Source of the DNA: Auanema rhodensis
Taxonomy: Eukaryota; Nematoda; Chromadorea; Rhabditida; Rhabditidae
Direction: 5' to 3'
Assembly (NCBI GenBank): GCA_964057225.1
Contig: OZ059896.1
Span: forward strand, 11,640,501 to 11,704,500
DNA: 64,000 nt
The position numbers and the translations under genes are program-made. The notes under the pieces are model-generated. The model ran no database searches, was not told where the DNA came from, and was given only the letters and a program-made list of their open reading frames with translations. The stretch's first letter is position 1; every line of letters begins with the position of its first letter. This document shows positions 40,610-53,249 of the stretch, piece after piece.

Positions 40610-40613
40610 TAAA
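40608..40613 (+). promoter_or_regulatory. Polyadenylation signal overlapping transposase stop, copy 1
   Basis: AATAAA shares two bases with the TAA stop (TAATAAA). It is followed by a T-run that fits a downstream U-rich element. Confidence 0.6.
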
Positions 40614-40729
40614 GTTTTTTTTTAACATTTTAGTTGTTTTTATTCATAAGTTTGGTTCCATAGATACTTCAAAATGTGTTTTTTCGAAATTGTAGTTTGT
40701 TTTCATTAACATAGAGGGGTTACAAAATC

Positions 40730-40756
40730 TTGTCCGAGGTTTTTTGCACATGACTG
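40730..40756 (-). repeat. Right terminal inverted repeat, Tc1-like copy 1
   Basis: 27-bp perfect inverse of 39344-39370, followed by the TA duplication at 40757-40758. Confidence 0.95.
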
Positions 40757-43700
40757 TATTTCTACGACTATTTGATAATTTCATTTTTTAAATTTTTAAT
40801 CATTAAAAAACATATAAATTTCAATATTGTGATGCTCAAAAACTGAAACATTTAAATATTTTGTATTTTCTAAACCATTTCACTAAATCTATTCTATTTA
40901 ATTCCATATTTTAAACAATTTTATAATTCTACCACTATTTGATAATTTCATTTTTTAAATTTTTAATCATTAAAAAACATTTAATTTTCAATATTGTGAT
41001 GCTCAAAAACTGAAACATTTAAATATTTTGTATTTTCTTAACCATTTCACCAAATCTATTTTATTTAATTCCATATTTTAAACAATTTCATAATTCTACC
41101 ACTATTTCATAATTTCATTCTTTAAATTTTTAATCATTAAAAAACATATAAATTTCAATATTGTGATGATCAAAACTGAAACATTTAAATATTTTGTATT
41201 TTCTAAACCATTTCACTAAATCTATTTTATTTAGTTCCATATTTTAAACAATTTTATAATTCTACCACTATTTCATAATTTCATTTTTTAAATTTTTAAT
41301 CATTAAAAAACATTTAAATTTCAATATTGTGATGCTCAAAAACTGAAACATTTAAATATTTTGTATTTTCTTAACCATTTCACCAAATCTATTTTATTTA
41401 ATTCCATATTTTAAACAATTTCATAATTCTACGACTATTTGATAATTTCATTTTTTAAATTTTCCATCATTAAAAAACATTTAAATTTCAATATTGTGAT
41501 GCTCAAAAACTGAAACATTTAAATATTTTGTATTTTCTAAACCATTTCACTAAATCTATTTTATTTAATTCCATATTTTAAACAATTTTATAATTCTACC
41601 ACTATTTCATAATTTCATTCTTTAAATTTTTAATCATTAAAAAACATATAAATTTCAATATTGTGATGCTCAAAAACTGAAACATTTAAATATTTTGTAT
41701 TTTCTTAACCATTTCACCAAATCTATTTTATTTAATTCCATATTTTAAACAATTTTATAATTCTACCACTATTTCATAATTTCATTTTTTAAATTTTTAA
41801 TCATTAAAAAATATTTAAATTTCAATATTGTGATGCTCAAAAACTGAAACATTTAAATATTTTGTATTTTCTTAACCATTTCACTAAATCTATTTTATTT
41901 AATCCCATATTTTAAACAATTTTATAATTCTACCACTATTTCATAATTTCATTTTTTAAATTTTTAATCATTAAAAAATATTTAAATTTCAATATTGTGA
42001 TGATCAAAAACTGAAACATTCAAATATTTTGTATTTTCTAAACCATTTCACTAAATCTATATTATTTAATCCCGTATTTTGAACAATTTTATAATTCTAC
42101 CACTATTTCATAATTTCATTCTTTAAATTTTTAATCATTAAAAAACATATAAATTTCAATATTGTGATGATCAAAACTGAAACATTTAAATATTTTGTAT
42201 TTTCTAAACCATTTCACTAAATCTATTTTATTTAGTCCCATATTTTGAACAATTTTATAATTATACCACTATTTCATAATTTCATTTTTTAAATTTTTAA
42301 TCATTAAAAAACATATAAATTTCAATATTGTGATGCTCAAAAACTGAAACATTTAAATATTTTGTATTTTCTTAACCATTTCACTAAATCTATATTATTT
42401 AATCCCGTATTTTGAACAATTTTATAATTCTACCACTATTTCATAATTTCATTTTTTAAATTTTCAATCATTAAAAAACATTTAAATTTCAATATTGTGA
42501 TGCTCAAAAACTGAAACATTTAAATATTTTGTATTTTCTAAACCATTTCACTAAATCTATTTTATTTAATCCCATATTTTGAACAATTTTATAATTATAC
42601 CACTATTTCATAATTTCATTCTTTAAATTTTTAATCATTAAAAAACATATAAATTTCAATATTGTGATGCTCAAAAACTGAAACATTTAAATATTTTGTA
42701 TTTTCTTAACCATTTCACCAAATCTATTTTATTTAATTCCATATTTTAAACAATTTTATAATTCTACCACTATTTCATAATTTCATTTTTTAAATTTTTA
42801 ATCATTAAAAAACATATAAATTTCAATATTGTGATGCTCAAAAACTGAAACATTTAAATATTTTGTATTTTCTAAACCATTTCACTAAATCTATTTTATT
42901 TAATTCCATATTTTAAACAATTTTATAATTCTACCACTATTTCATAATTTCATTTTTTAAATTTTTAATCATTAAAAAACATATAAATTTCAATATTGTG
43001 ATGCTCAAAAACTGAAACATTTAAATATTTTGTATTTTCTAAACCCTTTCACTAAATCTATTTTATTTAATTCTATATTTTAAACAATTTTATAATTCTA
43101 CCACTATTTCATAATTTCATTTTTTAAATTTTTAATCATTAAAAAACATATAAATTTCAATATTGTGATGCTCAAAAACTGAAACATTTAAATATTTTGT
43201 ATTTTCTAAACCATTTCACTAAATCTATTTTATTTAATTCCATATTTTAAACAATTTTATAATTCTACCACTATTTCATAATTTCATTTTTTAAATTTTT
43301 AATCATTAAAAAACATATAAATTTCAATATTGTGATGATCAAAACTGAAACATTTAAATATTTTGTATTTTCTAAACCATTTCACTAAATCTATTTTATT
43401 TAATTCCATATTTTAAACAATTTTATAATTCTACCACTATTTCATAATTTCATTTTTTAAATTTTTAATCATTAAAAAACATATAAATTTCAATATTGTG
43501 ATGATCAAAAACTGAAACATTTAAATATTTTGTATTTTCTAAACCATTTCACTAAATCTATTTTATTTAATTCCATATTTTAAACAATTTTATAATTCTA
43601 CGACTATTTGATAATTTCATTTTTTAAATTTTCAATCATTAAAAAACATTTAAATTTCAATATTGTGATGCTCAAAAACTGAAACATTTAAATATTTTGT

Positions 43701-43761
43701 ATTTTCTAAACCATTTCACTAAATCTATTCTATTTAATTCCATATTTTGAACAATTTTATA
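40757..43761. repeat. 167-bp satellite array, block 5 (between Tc1-like copies)
   Basis: About 18 monomers, three of them of the 166-bp type: 4418 - 1415 = 3003 = 18 x 167 - 3. Contains CATATAAATTTC and TTTAGTTCC variants. No genes seen. Confidence 0.96.
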
Positions 43762-43788
43762 CAGTCATGTGCAAAAAACCTCGGACAA
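43762..43788 (+). repeat. Left terminal inverted repeat, Tc1-like copy 2
   Basis: 27 bp, identical to the end at 39344-39370. Confidence 0.95.
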
Positions 43789-44001
43789 AAATATCTTAGA
43801 GGCCCCAGAAACCCCTTACAAACTACAACAAAATAAAATTTAATAAAAAATCAATATTTCAGGCTTATGAAGTATCAATTTTTCAGAAAATAGGCATCAA
43901 TCTACTGAAACTAAACAATCAATTTAACGATTGAAATTTTTTAACTTTGGAAGCATGAATAATTAAAATTAAAATGCAAAAATCATTTTTTTATTATTTA
44001 G

Positions 44002-45027
44002 ATGGCTAAAGGAAAGAAGACTTGTGAAGAAGTAAGAGTTATAATCCGTAACTTGAAAGCAAAAGGCCTGACAATTAGAAAAATCAGCGACCTTCTCAGT
44101 ATTCCAAAAAGTACTGTGCATCAAGTGTTCAAAGATGATGCTCGACCTTATCCAATACAAGGAGAAACGAGAGGAAGACCCCGGAAAACCACACAAGGAC
44201 AGGATGAAATGTTAGTTAAACTTGTTACTAAACATCCAGAACTAACGTCCACCGCTCTGAGTCAACATCTTCTGAAAATGTGCTCTGTACGGCTACACGC
44301 GTCAAACGTGAGAAGAAGACTGATAGCCAGAAATTTAAGAGCCAGGATCCCAGCCCGTAAGCCTCTTATCAGTGTGAAGAACAGGCTAGCCAGAGTGGAG
44401 TTCGCCAACGCACATCTGAATTGGACCTTTGAAGACTGGTCCTCCGTCATTTTTACCGATGAAAGCAAGTTTTGCTTATTCGGAAATGATGGTCCTGCTA
44501 TGGTTCGTAGGCCTCCTTATACAAGATACAACGCCAAATACTTACGACCCACAGTCAAGTATGGTGGAGGCACAATCATGGTTTGGGGTTGCTTCTGCTC
44601 TTCTGAAGTAGGACCACTTTTTCGTGTGGAAGGAAGAATGTGTGCCTCGGATTACCAGGATATCTTGAGAGAATGCCTTCTTCCCTATGCTATTTCCAAG
44701 TTTAGGACAAGAAATAGGTTTATTCTACAACAAGATAATGATCCAAAGCACACGGCCCGTTCAACAATTAGTTTCTTCGAAGATCAACGCCTGAATGTGC
44801 TCAAGTGGCCAAGCCAGTCGCCCGACTTAAACCCGATCGAACATTTATGGCGAGAACTAGGCCGGAAAGCAGCTGGATTTCAATGTTCAACGAAAGAAGA
44901 AAAATTTAGAGTATTACGAATACTCTGGAAAGAAATTTCGCCGGATCTCCTGAAGAATCTGATTCTATCCATGCCTAGAAGACTTCAAGCTGTTATTGAT
45001 AACTTCGGTTATCCAACTAAATATTAA
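44002..45027 (+). CDS. Tc1-like DDE transposase (DD34E), intact, copy 2
   Basis: The same 341-aa Tc1 transposase as the other copy, with the paired DNA-binding domain, GRPR motif at 58-61 and catalytic D153, D245 and E280 (34-residue spacing) all present, so it is predicted to be active if expressed. The only protein difference is P325 in place of S325, in the C-terminal helix region, from TCT to CCT; the codon two before it has a silent TCA to TCC change. The start is the first ATG after an in-frame TAG. Inner-end motifs and the polyadenylation signal lie at the same relative positions. Two intact copies that differ at so few sites imply a recent duplication. Expression inside a satellite block may be silenced, which the sequence cannot show. 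Confidence 0.96.
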   Translation: MAKGKKTCEEVRVIIRNLKAKGLTIRKISDLLSIPKSTVHQVFKDDARPYPIQGETRGRPRKTTQGQDEMLVKLVTKHPELTSTALSQHLLKMCSVRLHASNVRRRLIARNLRARIPARKPLISVKNRLARVEFANAHLNWTFEDWSSVIFTDESKFCLFGNDGPAMVRRPPYTRYNAKYLRPTVKYGGGTIMVWGCFCSSEVGPLFRVEGRMCASDYQDILRECLLPYAISKFRTRNRFILQQDNDPKHTARSTISFFEDQRLNVLKWPSQSPDLNPIEHLWRELGRKAAGFQCSTKEEKFRVLRILWKEISPDLLKNLILSMPRRLQAVIDNFGYPTKY

Positions 45028-45031
45028 TAAA
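45026..45031 (+). promoter_or_regulatory. Polyadenylation signal overlapping transposase stop, copy 2
   Basis: TAATAAA arrangement as in copy 1, followed by a T-run. Confidence 0.6.
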
Positions 45032-45147
45032 GTTTTTTTTTAACATTTTAGTTGTTTTTATTCATAAGTTTGGTTCCATAGATACTTCAAAATGTGTTTT
45101 TTCGAAATTGTAGTTTGTTTTCATTAACATAGAGGGGTTACAAAATC

Positions 45148-45174
45148 TTGTCCGAGGTTTTTTGCACATGACTG
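45148..45174 (-). repeat. Right terminal inverted repeat, Tc1-like copy 2
   Basis: 27-bp perfect inverse of 43762-43788, followed by TA. Confidence 0.95.
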
Positions 45175-48100
45175 TATTTCTACGACTATTTGATAATTTC
45201 ATTTTTTAAATTTTCCATCATTAAAAAACATTTAAATTTCAATATTGTGATGATCAAAACTGAAACATTTAAATATTTTGTATTTTCTAAACCATTTCAC
45301 TAAATCTATTTTATTTAGTTCCATATTTTAAACAATTTTATAATTCTACCACTATTTCATAATTTCATTTTTTAAATTTTTAATCATTAAAAAACATATA
45401 AATTTCAATATTGTGATGCTCAAAAACTGAAACATTTAAATATTTTGTATTTTCTTAACCATTTCACTAAATCTATTTTATTTAATTCCATATTTTAAAC
45501 AATTTTATAATTCTACGACTATTTGATAATTTCATTTTTTAAATTTTCCATCATTAAAAAACATTTAAATTTCAATATTGTGATGCTCAAAAACTGAAAC
45601 ATTTAAATATTTTGTATTTTCTATACCATTTCACTAAATCTATTTTATTTAATTCCATATTTTAAACAATTTTATAATTCTACCACTATTTCATAATTTC
45701 ATTCTTTAAATTTTTAATCATTAAAAAACATATAAATTTCAATATTGTGATGCTCAAAAACTGAAACATTTAAATATTTTGTATTTTCTAAACCATTTCA
45801 CTAAATCTATTTTATTTAATTCCATATTTTAAACAATTTTATAATTCTACCACTATTTCATAATTTCATTTTTTAAATTTTTAATCATTAAAAAACATAT
45901 AAATTTCAATATTGTGATGCTCAAAAACTGAAACATTTAAATATTTTGTATTTTCTTAACCATTTCACCAAATCTATTTTATTTAATTCCATATTTTAAA
46001 CAATTTTATAATTCTACCACTATTTCATAATTTCATTTTTTTAATTTTTAATCATTAAAAAACATATAAATTTCAATATTGTGATGCTCAAAAACTGAAA
46101 CATTTAAATATTTTGTATTTTCTTAACCATTTCACTAAATCTATTTTATTTAATTCCATATTTTAAACAATTTTTTAATTCTACGACTATTTGATAATTT
46201 CATTTTTTAAATTTTCCATCATTAAAAAACATTTAAATTTCAATATTGTGATGCTCAAAAACTGAAACATTTAAAAATTTTGTATTTTCTATACCATTTC
46301 ACTAAATCTATTTTATTTAATTCCATATTTTAAACAATTTTATAATTCTACGACTATTTGATAATTTCATTTTTTAAATTTTCCATCATTAAAAAACATT
46401 TAAATTTCAATATTGTGATGCTCAAAAACTGAAACATTTAAATATTTTGTATTTTCTATACCATTTCACTAAATCTATTTTATTTAATCCCATATTTTAA
46501 ACAATTTTATAATTCTACCACTATTTCATAATTTCATTTTTTAAATTTTTAATCATTAAAAAATATTTAAATTTCAATATTGTGATGCTCAAAAACTGAA
46601 ACATTCAAATATTTTGTATTTTCTAAACCATTTCACTAAATCTATATTATTTAATCCCGTATTTTGAACAATTTTATAATTCTACCACTATTTCATAATT
46701 TCATTCTTTAAATTTTTAATCATTAAAAAACATTTAAATTTCAATATTGTGATGCTCAAAAACTGAAACATTTAAATATTTTGTATTTTCTTAACCATTT
46801 CACCAAATCTATTTTATTTAATTCCATATTTTAAACAATTTCATAATTCTACCACTATTTCATAATTTCATTCTTTAAATTTTTAATCATTAAAAAACAT
46901 ATAAATTTCAATATTGTGATGATCAAAACTGAAACATTTAAATATTTTGTATTTTCTAAACCATTTCACTAAATCTATTTTATTTAGTTCCATATTTTAA
47001 ACAATTTTATAATTCTACCACTATTTCATAATTTCATTTTTTAAATTTTTAATCATTAAAAAACATATAAATTTCAATATTGTGATGCTCAAAAACTGAA
47101 ACATTTAAATATTTTGTATTTTCTTAACCATTTCACTAAATCTATTTTATTTAATTCCATATTTTAAACAATTTTATAATTCTACGACTATTTGATAATT
47201 TCATTTTTTAAATTTTCCATCATTAAAAAACATTTAAATTTCAATATTGTGATGCTCAAAAACTGAAACATTTAAATATTTTGTATTTTCTATACCATTT
47301 CACTAAATCTATTTTATTTAATTCCATATTTTAAACAATTTTATAATTCTACCACTATTTCATAATTTCATTCTTTAAATTTTTAATCATTAAAAAACAT
47401 ATAAATTTCAATATTGTGATGCTCAAAAACTGAAACATTTAAATATTTTGTATTTTCTTAACCATTTCACCAAATCTATTTTATTTAATTCCATATTTTA
47501 AACAATTTTATAATTCTACCACTATTTCATAATTTCATTTTTTAAATTTTTAATCATTAAAAAACATATAAATTTCAATATTGTGATGCTCAAAAACTGA
47601 AACATTTAAATATTTTGTATTTTCTTAACCATTTCACTAAATCTATTTTATTCAATCCCATATTTTAAACAATTTTATAATTCTACCACTATTTCATAAT
47701 TTCATTTTTTAAATTTTTAATCATTAAAAAATATTTAAATTTCAATATTGTGATGATCAAAAACTGAAACATTCAAATATTTTGTATTTTCTAAACCATT
47801 TCACTAAATCTATATTATTTAATCCCGTATTTTGAACAATTTTATAATTCTACCACTATTTCATAATTTCATTCTTTAAATTTTTAATCATTAAAAAACA
47901 TATAAATTTCAATATTGTGATGATCAAAACTGAAACATTTAAATATTTTGTATTTTCTAAACCATTTCACTAAATCTATTTTATTTAGTTCCATATTTTA
48001 AACAATTTTATAATTCTACCACTATTTCATAATTTCATTTTTTAAATTTTTAATCATTAAAAAACATATAAATTTCAATATTGTGATGCTCAAAAACTGA

Positions 48101-49847
48101 AACATTTAAATATTTTGTATTTTCTTAACCATTTCACTAAATCTATTTTATTTAATTCCATATTTTAAACAATTTTATAATTCTACGACTATTTGATAAT
48201 TTCATTTTTTAAATTTTCAATCATTAAAAAACATTTAAATTTCAATATTGTGATGCTCAAAAACTGAAACATTTAAATATTTTGTATTTTCTAAACCATT
48301 TCACTAAATCTATTTTATTTAATCCCATATTTTGAACAATTTTATAATTATACCACTATTTCATAATTTCATTCTTTAAATTTTTAATCATTAAAAAACA
48401 TATAAATTTCAATATTGTGATGCTCAAAAACTGAAACATTTGAATATTTTGTATTTTCTTAACCATTTCACCAAATCTATTTTATTTAATTCCATATTTT
48501 AAACAATTTTATAATTCTACCACTATTTCATAATTTCATTTTTTAAATTTTTAATCATTAAAAAACATATAAATTTCAATATTGTGATGCTCAAAAACTG
48601 AAACATTTAAATATTTTGTATTTTCTAAACCATTTCACTAAATCTATTTTATTTAATTCCATATTTTAAACAATTTTATAATTCTACCACTATTTCATAA
48701 TTTCATTTTTTAAATTTTTAATCATTAAAAAATATTTAAATTTCAATATTGTGATGCTCAAAAACTGAAACATTCAAATATTTTGTATTTTCTAAACCAT
48801 TTCACTAAATCTATATTATTTAATCCCGTATTTTGAACAATTTTATAATTCTACCACTATTTCATAATTTCATTCTTTAAATTTTTAATCATTAAAAAAC
48901 ATATAAATTTCAATATTGTGATGCTCAAAAACTGAAACATTTAAATATTTTGTATTTTCTAAACCCTTTCACTAAATCTATTTTATTTAATTCCATATTT
49001 TAAACAATTTTATAATTCTACCACTATTTCATAATTTCATTTTTTAAATTTTTAATCATTAAAAAAACATATAAATTTCAATATTGTGATGCTCAAAAAC
49101 TGAAACATTTAAATATTTTGTATTTTCTAAACCATTTCACTAAATCTATTTTATTTAATTCCATATTTTAAACAATTTTATAATTCTACCACTATTTCAT
49201 AATTTCATTTTTTAAATTTTTAATCATTAAAAAACATATAAATTTCAATATTGTGATGATCAAAACTGAAACATTTAAATATTTTGTATTTTCTAAACCA
49301 TTTCACTAAATCTATTTTATTTAATTCCATATTTTAAACAATTTTATAATTCTACGACTATTTGATAATTTCATTTTTTAAATTTTCAATCATTAAAAAA
49401 CATTTAAATTTCAATATTGTGATGCTCAAAAACTGAAACATTTAAATATTTTGTATTTTCTAAACCATTTCACTGCATCTCTTTTATTTAATTCCATATT
49501 TTAAACAATTTTATAATTCTACCACTATTTCATAATTTCATTTTTTAAATTTTTAATCATTAAAAAACATATAAATTTCAATATTGTGATGATCAAAAAC
49601 TGAAACATTTAAATATTTTGTATTTTCTAAACCAGTTCACTAAATCTATTTTATTTAATTCCATATTTTAAACAATTTTATAATTCTACGACTATTTGAT
49701 AATTTCATTTTTTAAATTTTCAATCATTAAAAAACATTTAAATTTCAATATTGTGATGCTCAAAAACTGAAACATTTAAATATTTTGTATTTTCTAAACC
49801 ATTTCACTAAATCTATTCTATTTAATTCCATATTTTGAACAATTTTA

Positions 49848-49849
49848 TA
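49848..49849. other. Second empty-site paralogue of the Tc1-like insertion
   Basis: TATTTTGAACAATTTTA-TA-TTTCTACGACTATT with an uninterrupted monomer. The left flank has the same TCTATTCTATT and TTTTGAAC variants as the filled sites. The right flank matches the copy 1 side as far as CATATAAATTTC and then has a short monomer. Confidence 0.8.
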
Positions 49850-52800
49850 TTTCTACGACTATTTGATAATTTCATTTTTTAAATTTTTAATCATTAAAAA
49901 ACATATAAATTTCAATATTGTGATGATCAAAACTGAAACATTTAAATATTTTGTATTTTCTAAACCATTTCACTAAATCTATTTTATTTAGTTCCATATT
50001 TTAAACAATTTTATAATTCTACCACTATTTCATAATTTCATTTTTTAAATTTTTAATCATTAAAAAACATATAAATTTCAATATTGTGATGCTCAAAAAC
50101 TGAAACATTTAAATATTTTGTATTTTCTTAACCATTTCACTAAATCTATTTTATTTAATTCCATATTTTAAACAATTTTATAATTCTACGACTATTTGAT
50201 AATTTCATTTTTTAAATTTTTAATCATTAAAAAACATATAAATTTCAATATTGTGATGCTCAAAAACTGAAACATTTAAATATTTTGTATTTTCTTAACC
50301 ATTTCACTAAATCTATATTATTTAATCCCGTATTTTGAACAATTTTATAATTCTACCACTATTTCATAATTTCATTCTTTAAATTTTTAATCATTAAAAA
50401 ACATTTAAATTTCAATATTGTGATGCTCAAAAACTGAAACATTTAAATATTTTGTATTTTCTTAACCATTTCACCAAATCTATTTTATTTAATTCCATAT
50501 TTTAAACAATTTCATAATTCTACCACTATTTCATAATTTCATTCTTTAAATTTTTAATCATTAAAAAACATATAAATTTCAATATTGTGATGATCAAAAC
50601 TGAAACATTTAAATATTTTGTATTTTCTAAACCATTTCACTAAATCTATTTTATTTAGTTCCATATTTTAAACAATTTTATAATTCTACGACTATTTGAT
50701 AATTTCATTTTTTAAATTTTTAATCATTAAAAAACATATAAATTTCAATATTGTGATGATCAAAACTGAAACATTTAAATATTTTGTATTTTCTTAACCA
50801 TTTCACCAAATCTATTTTATTTAATTCCATATTTTAAACAATTTCATAATTCTACCACTATTTCATAATTTCATTCTTTAAATTTTTAATCATTAAAAAA
50901 CATTTAAATTTCAATATTGTGATGCTCAAAAACTGAAACATTTAAATATTTTGTATTTTCTTAACCATTTCACCAAATCTATTTTATTTAATTCCATATT
51001 TTAAACAATTTTATAATTCTACCACTATTTCATAATTTCATTCTTTAAATTTTTAATCATTAAAAAACATTTAAATTTCAATATTGTGATGCTCAAAAAC
51101 TGAAACATTTAAATATTTTGTATTTTCTTAACCATTTCACCAAATCTATTTTATTTAATTCCATATTTTAAACAATTTCATAATTCTACCACTATTTCAT
51201 AATTTCATTCTTTAAATTTTTAATCATTAAAAAACATATAAATTTCAATATTGTGATGATCAAAACTGAAACATTTAAATATTTTGTATTTTCTAAACCA
51301 TTTCACTAAATCTATTTTATTTAATTCCATATTTTAAACAATTTTATAATTCTACGACTATTTGATAATTTCATTTTTTAAATTTTTAATCATTAAAAAA
51401 CATATAAATTTCAATATTGTGATGATCAAAACTGAAACATTTAAATATTTTGTATTTTCTTAACCATTTCACCAAATCTATTTTATTTAATTCCATATTT
51501 TAAACAATTTCATAATTCTACCACTATTTCATAATTTCATTCTTTAAATTTTTAATCATTAAAAAACATATAAATTTCAATATTGTGATGATCAAAACTG
51601 AAACATTTAAATATTTTGTATTTTCTAAACCATTTCACTAAATCTATTTTATTTAGTTCCATATTTTAAACAATTTTATAATTCTACCACTATTTCATAA
51701 TTTCATTTTTTAAATTTTTAATCATTAAAAAACATATAAATTTCAATATTGTGATGCTCAAAAACTGAAACATTTAAATATTTTGTATTTTCTTAACCAT
51801 TTCACTAAATCTATTTTATTTAATTCCATATTTTAAACAATTTTATAATTCTACGACTATTTGATAATTTCATTTTTTAAATTTTCAATCATTAAAAAAC
51901 ATTTAAATTTCAATATTGTGATGCTCAAAAACTGAAACATTTAAATATTTTGTATTTTCTAAACCATTTCACTAAATCTATTTCATTTAATTCCATATTT
52001 TAAACAATTTTATAATTCTACCACTATTTCATAATTTCATTCTTTAAATTTTTAATCATTAAAAAACATATAAATTTCAATATTGTGATGCTCAAAAACT
52101 GAAACATTTAAATATTTTGTATTTTCTTAACCATTTCACCAAATCTATTTTATTTAATTCCATATTTTAAACAATTTTATAATTCTACCACTATTTCATA
52201 ATTTCATTTTTTAAATTTTTAATCATTAAAAAACATATAAATTTCAATATTGTGATGCTCAAAAACTGAAACATTTAAATATTTTGTATTTTCTTAACCA
52301 TTTCACTAAATCTATTTTATTTAATCCCATATTTTAAACAATTTTATAATTCTACCACTATTTCATAATTTCATTTTCTAAATTTTTAATCATTAAAAAA
52401 TATTTAAATTTCAATATTGTGATGCTCAAAAACTGAAACATTCAAATATTTTGTATTTTCTAAACCATTTCACTAAATCTATATTATTTAATCCCGTATT
52501 TTGAACAATTTTATAATTCTACCACTATTTCATAATTTCATTCTTTAAATTTTTAATCATTAAAAAACATTTAAATTTCAATATTGTGATGCTCAAAAAC
52601 TGAAACATTTAAATATTTTGTATTTTCTTAACCATTTCACCAAATCTATTTTATTAAATTCCATATTTTAAACAATTTCATAATTCTACCACTATTTCAT
52701 AATTTCATTCTTTAAATTTTTAATCATTAAAAAACATATAAATTTCAATATTGTGATGATCAAAACTGAAACATTTAAATATTTTGTATTTTCTAAACCA

Positions 52801-53249
52801 TTTCACTAAATCTATTTTATTTAGTTCCATATTTTAAACAATTTTATAATTCTACCACTATTTCATAATTTCATTTTTTAAATTTTTAATCATTAAAAAA
52901 CATATAAATTTCAATATTGTGATGCTCAAAAACTGAAACATTTAAATATTTTGTATTTTCTTAACCATTTCACTAAATCTATTTTATTTAATTCCATATT
53001 TTAAACAATTTTATAATTCTACGACTATTTGATAATTTCATTTTTTAAATTTTCAATCATTAAAAAACATTTAAATTTCAATATTGTGATGCTCAAAAAC
53101 TGAAACATTTAAATATTTTGTATTTTCTAAACCATTTCACTAAATCTATTTTATTTAATCCCATATTTTGAACAATTTTATAATTATACCACTATTTCAT
53201 AATTTCATTCTTTAAATTTTTAATCATTAAAAAACATATAAATTTCAAT

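Larger units (their letters stand above)
39344..40756 (+). mobile_element. Tc1-like transposon, copy 1, complete (1413 bp)
   Basis: Bounded by 27-bp perfect terminal inverted repeats (starting CAGTCATGTGCAAAAAACCT) and flanked by TA at 39342-39343 and 40757-40758, the target duplication of Tc1/mariner elements. Further inverted motifs lie inside the ends: CAAACTACA at 39401-39409 against TGTAGTTTG at 40691-40699, and TGAAGTATC at 39450-39458 against GATACTTCA at 40663-40671, which could be inner transposase-binding sites. It encodes one intact transposase. GC content is clearly higher than in the satellite. The length is typical of Tc1 elements. Confidence 0.96.
43762..45174 (+). mobile_element. 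Tc1-like transposon, copy 2, complete (1413 bp)
   Basis: Same length, ends, TA flanks (43760-43761 and 45175-45176) and monomer phase as copy 1. Visible differences are two substitutions late in the transposase gene. About 1.3 kb of left flank is shared with copy 1, but only about 40 bp on the right, after which this copy has TTTTCCATCATT where copy 1 has TTTTTAATCATT. This fits a segmental duplication whose right limit lies at or just past the element, or later exchange there. Confidence 0.95.

Noticed and set aside
43762-45174. Independent second insertion of the Tc1-like element into a hotspot
   Set aside because: The shared left-flank variants over more than 1 kb at a constant 4418-bp offset make duplication of the interrupted segment much more likely.
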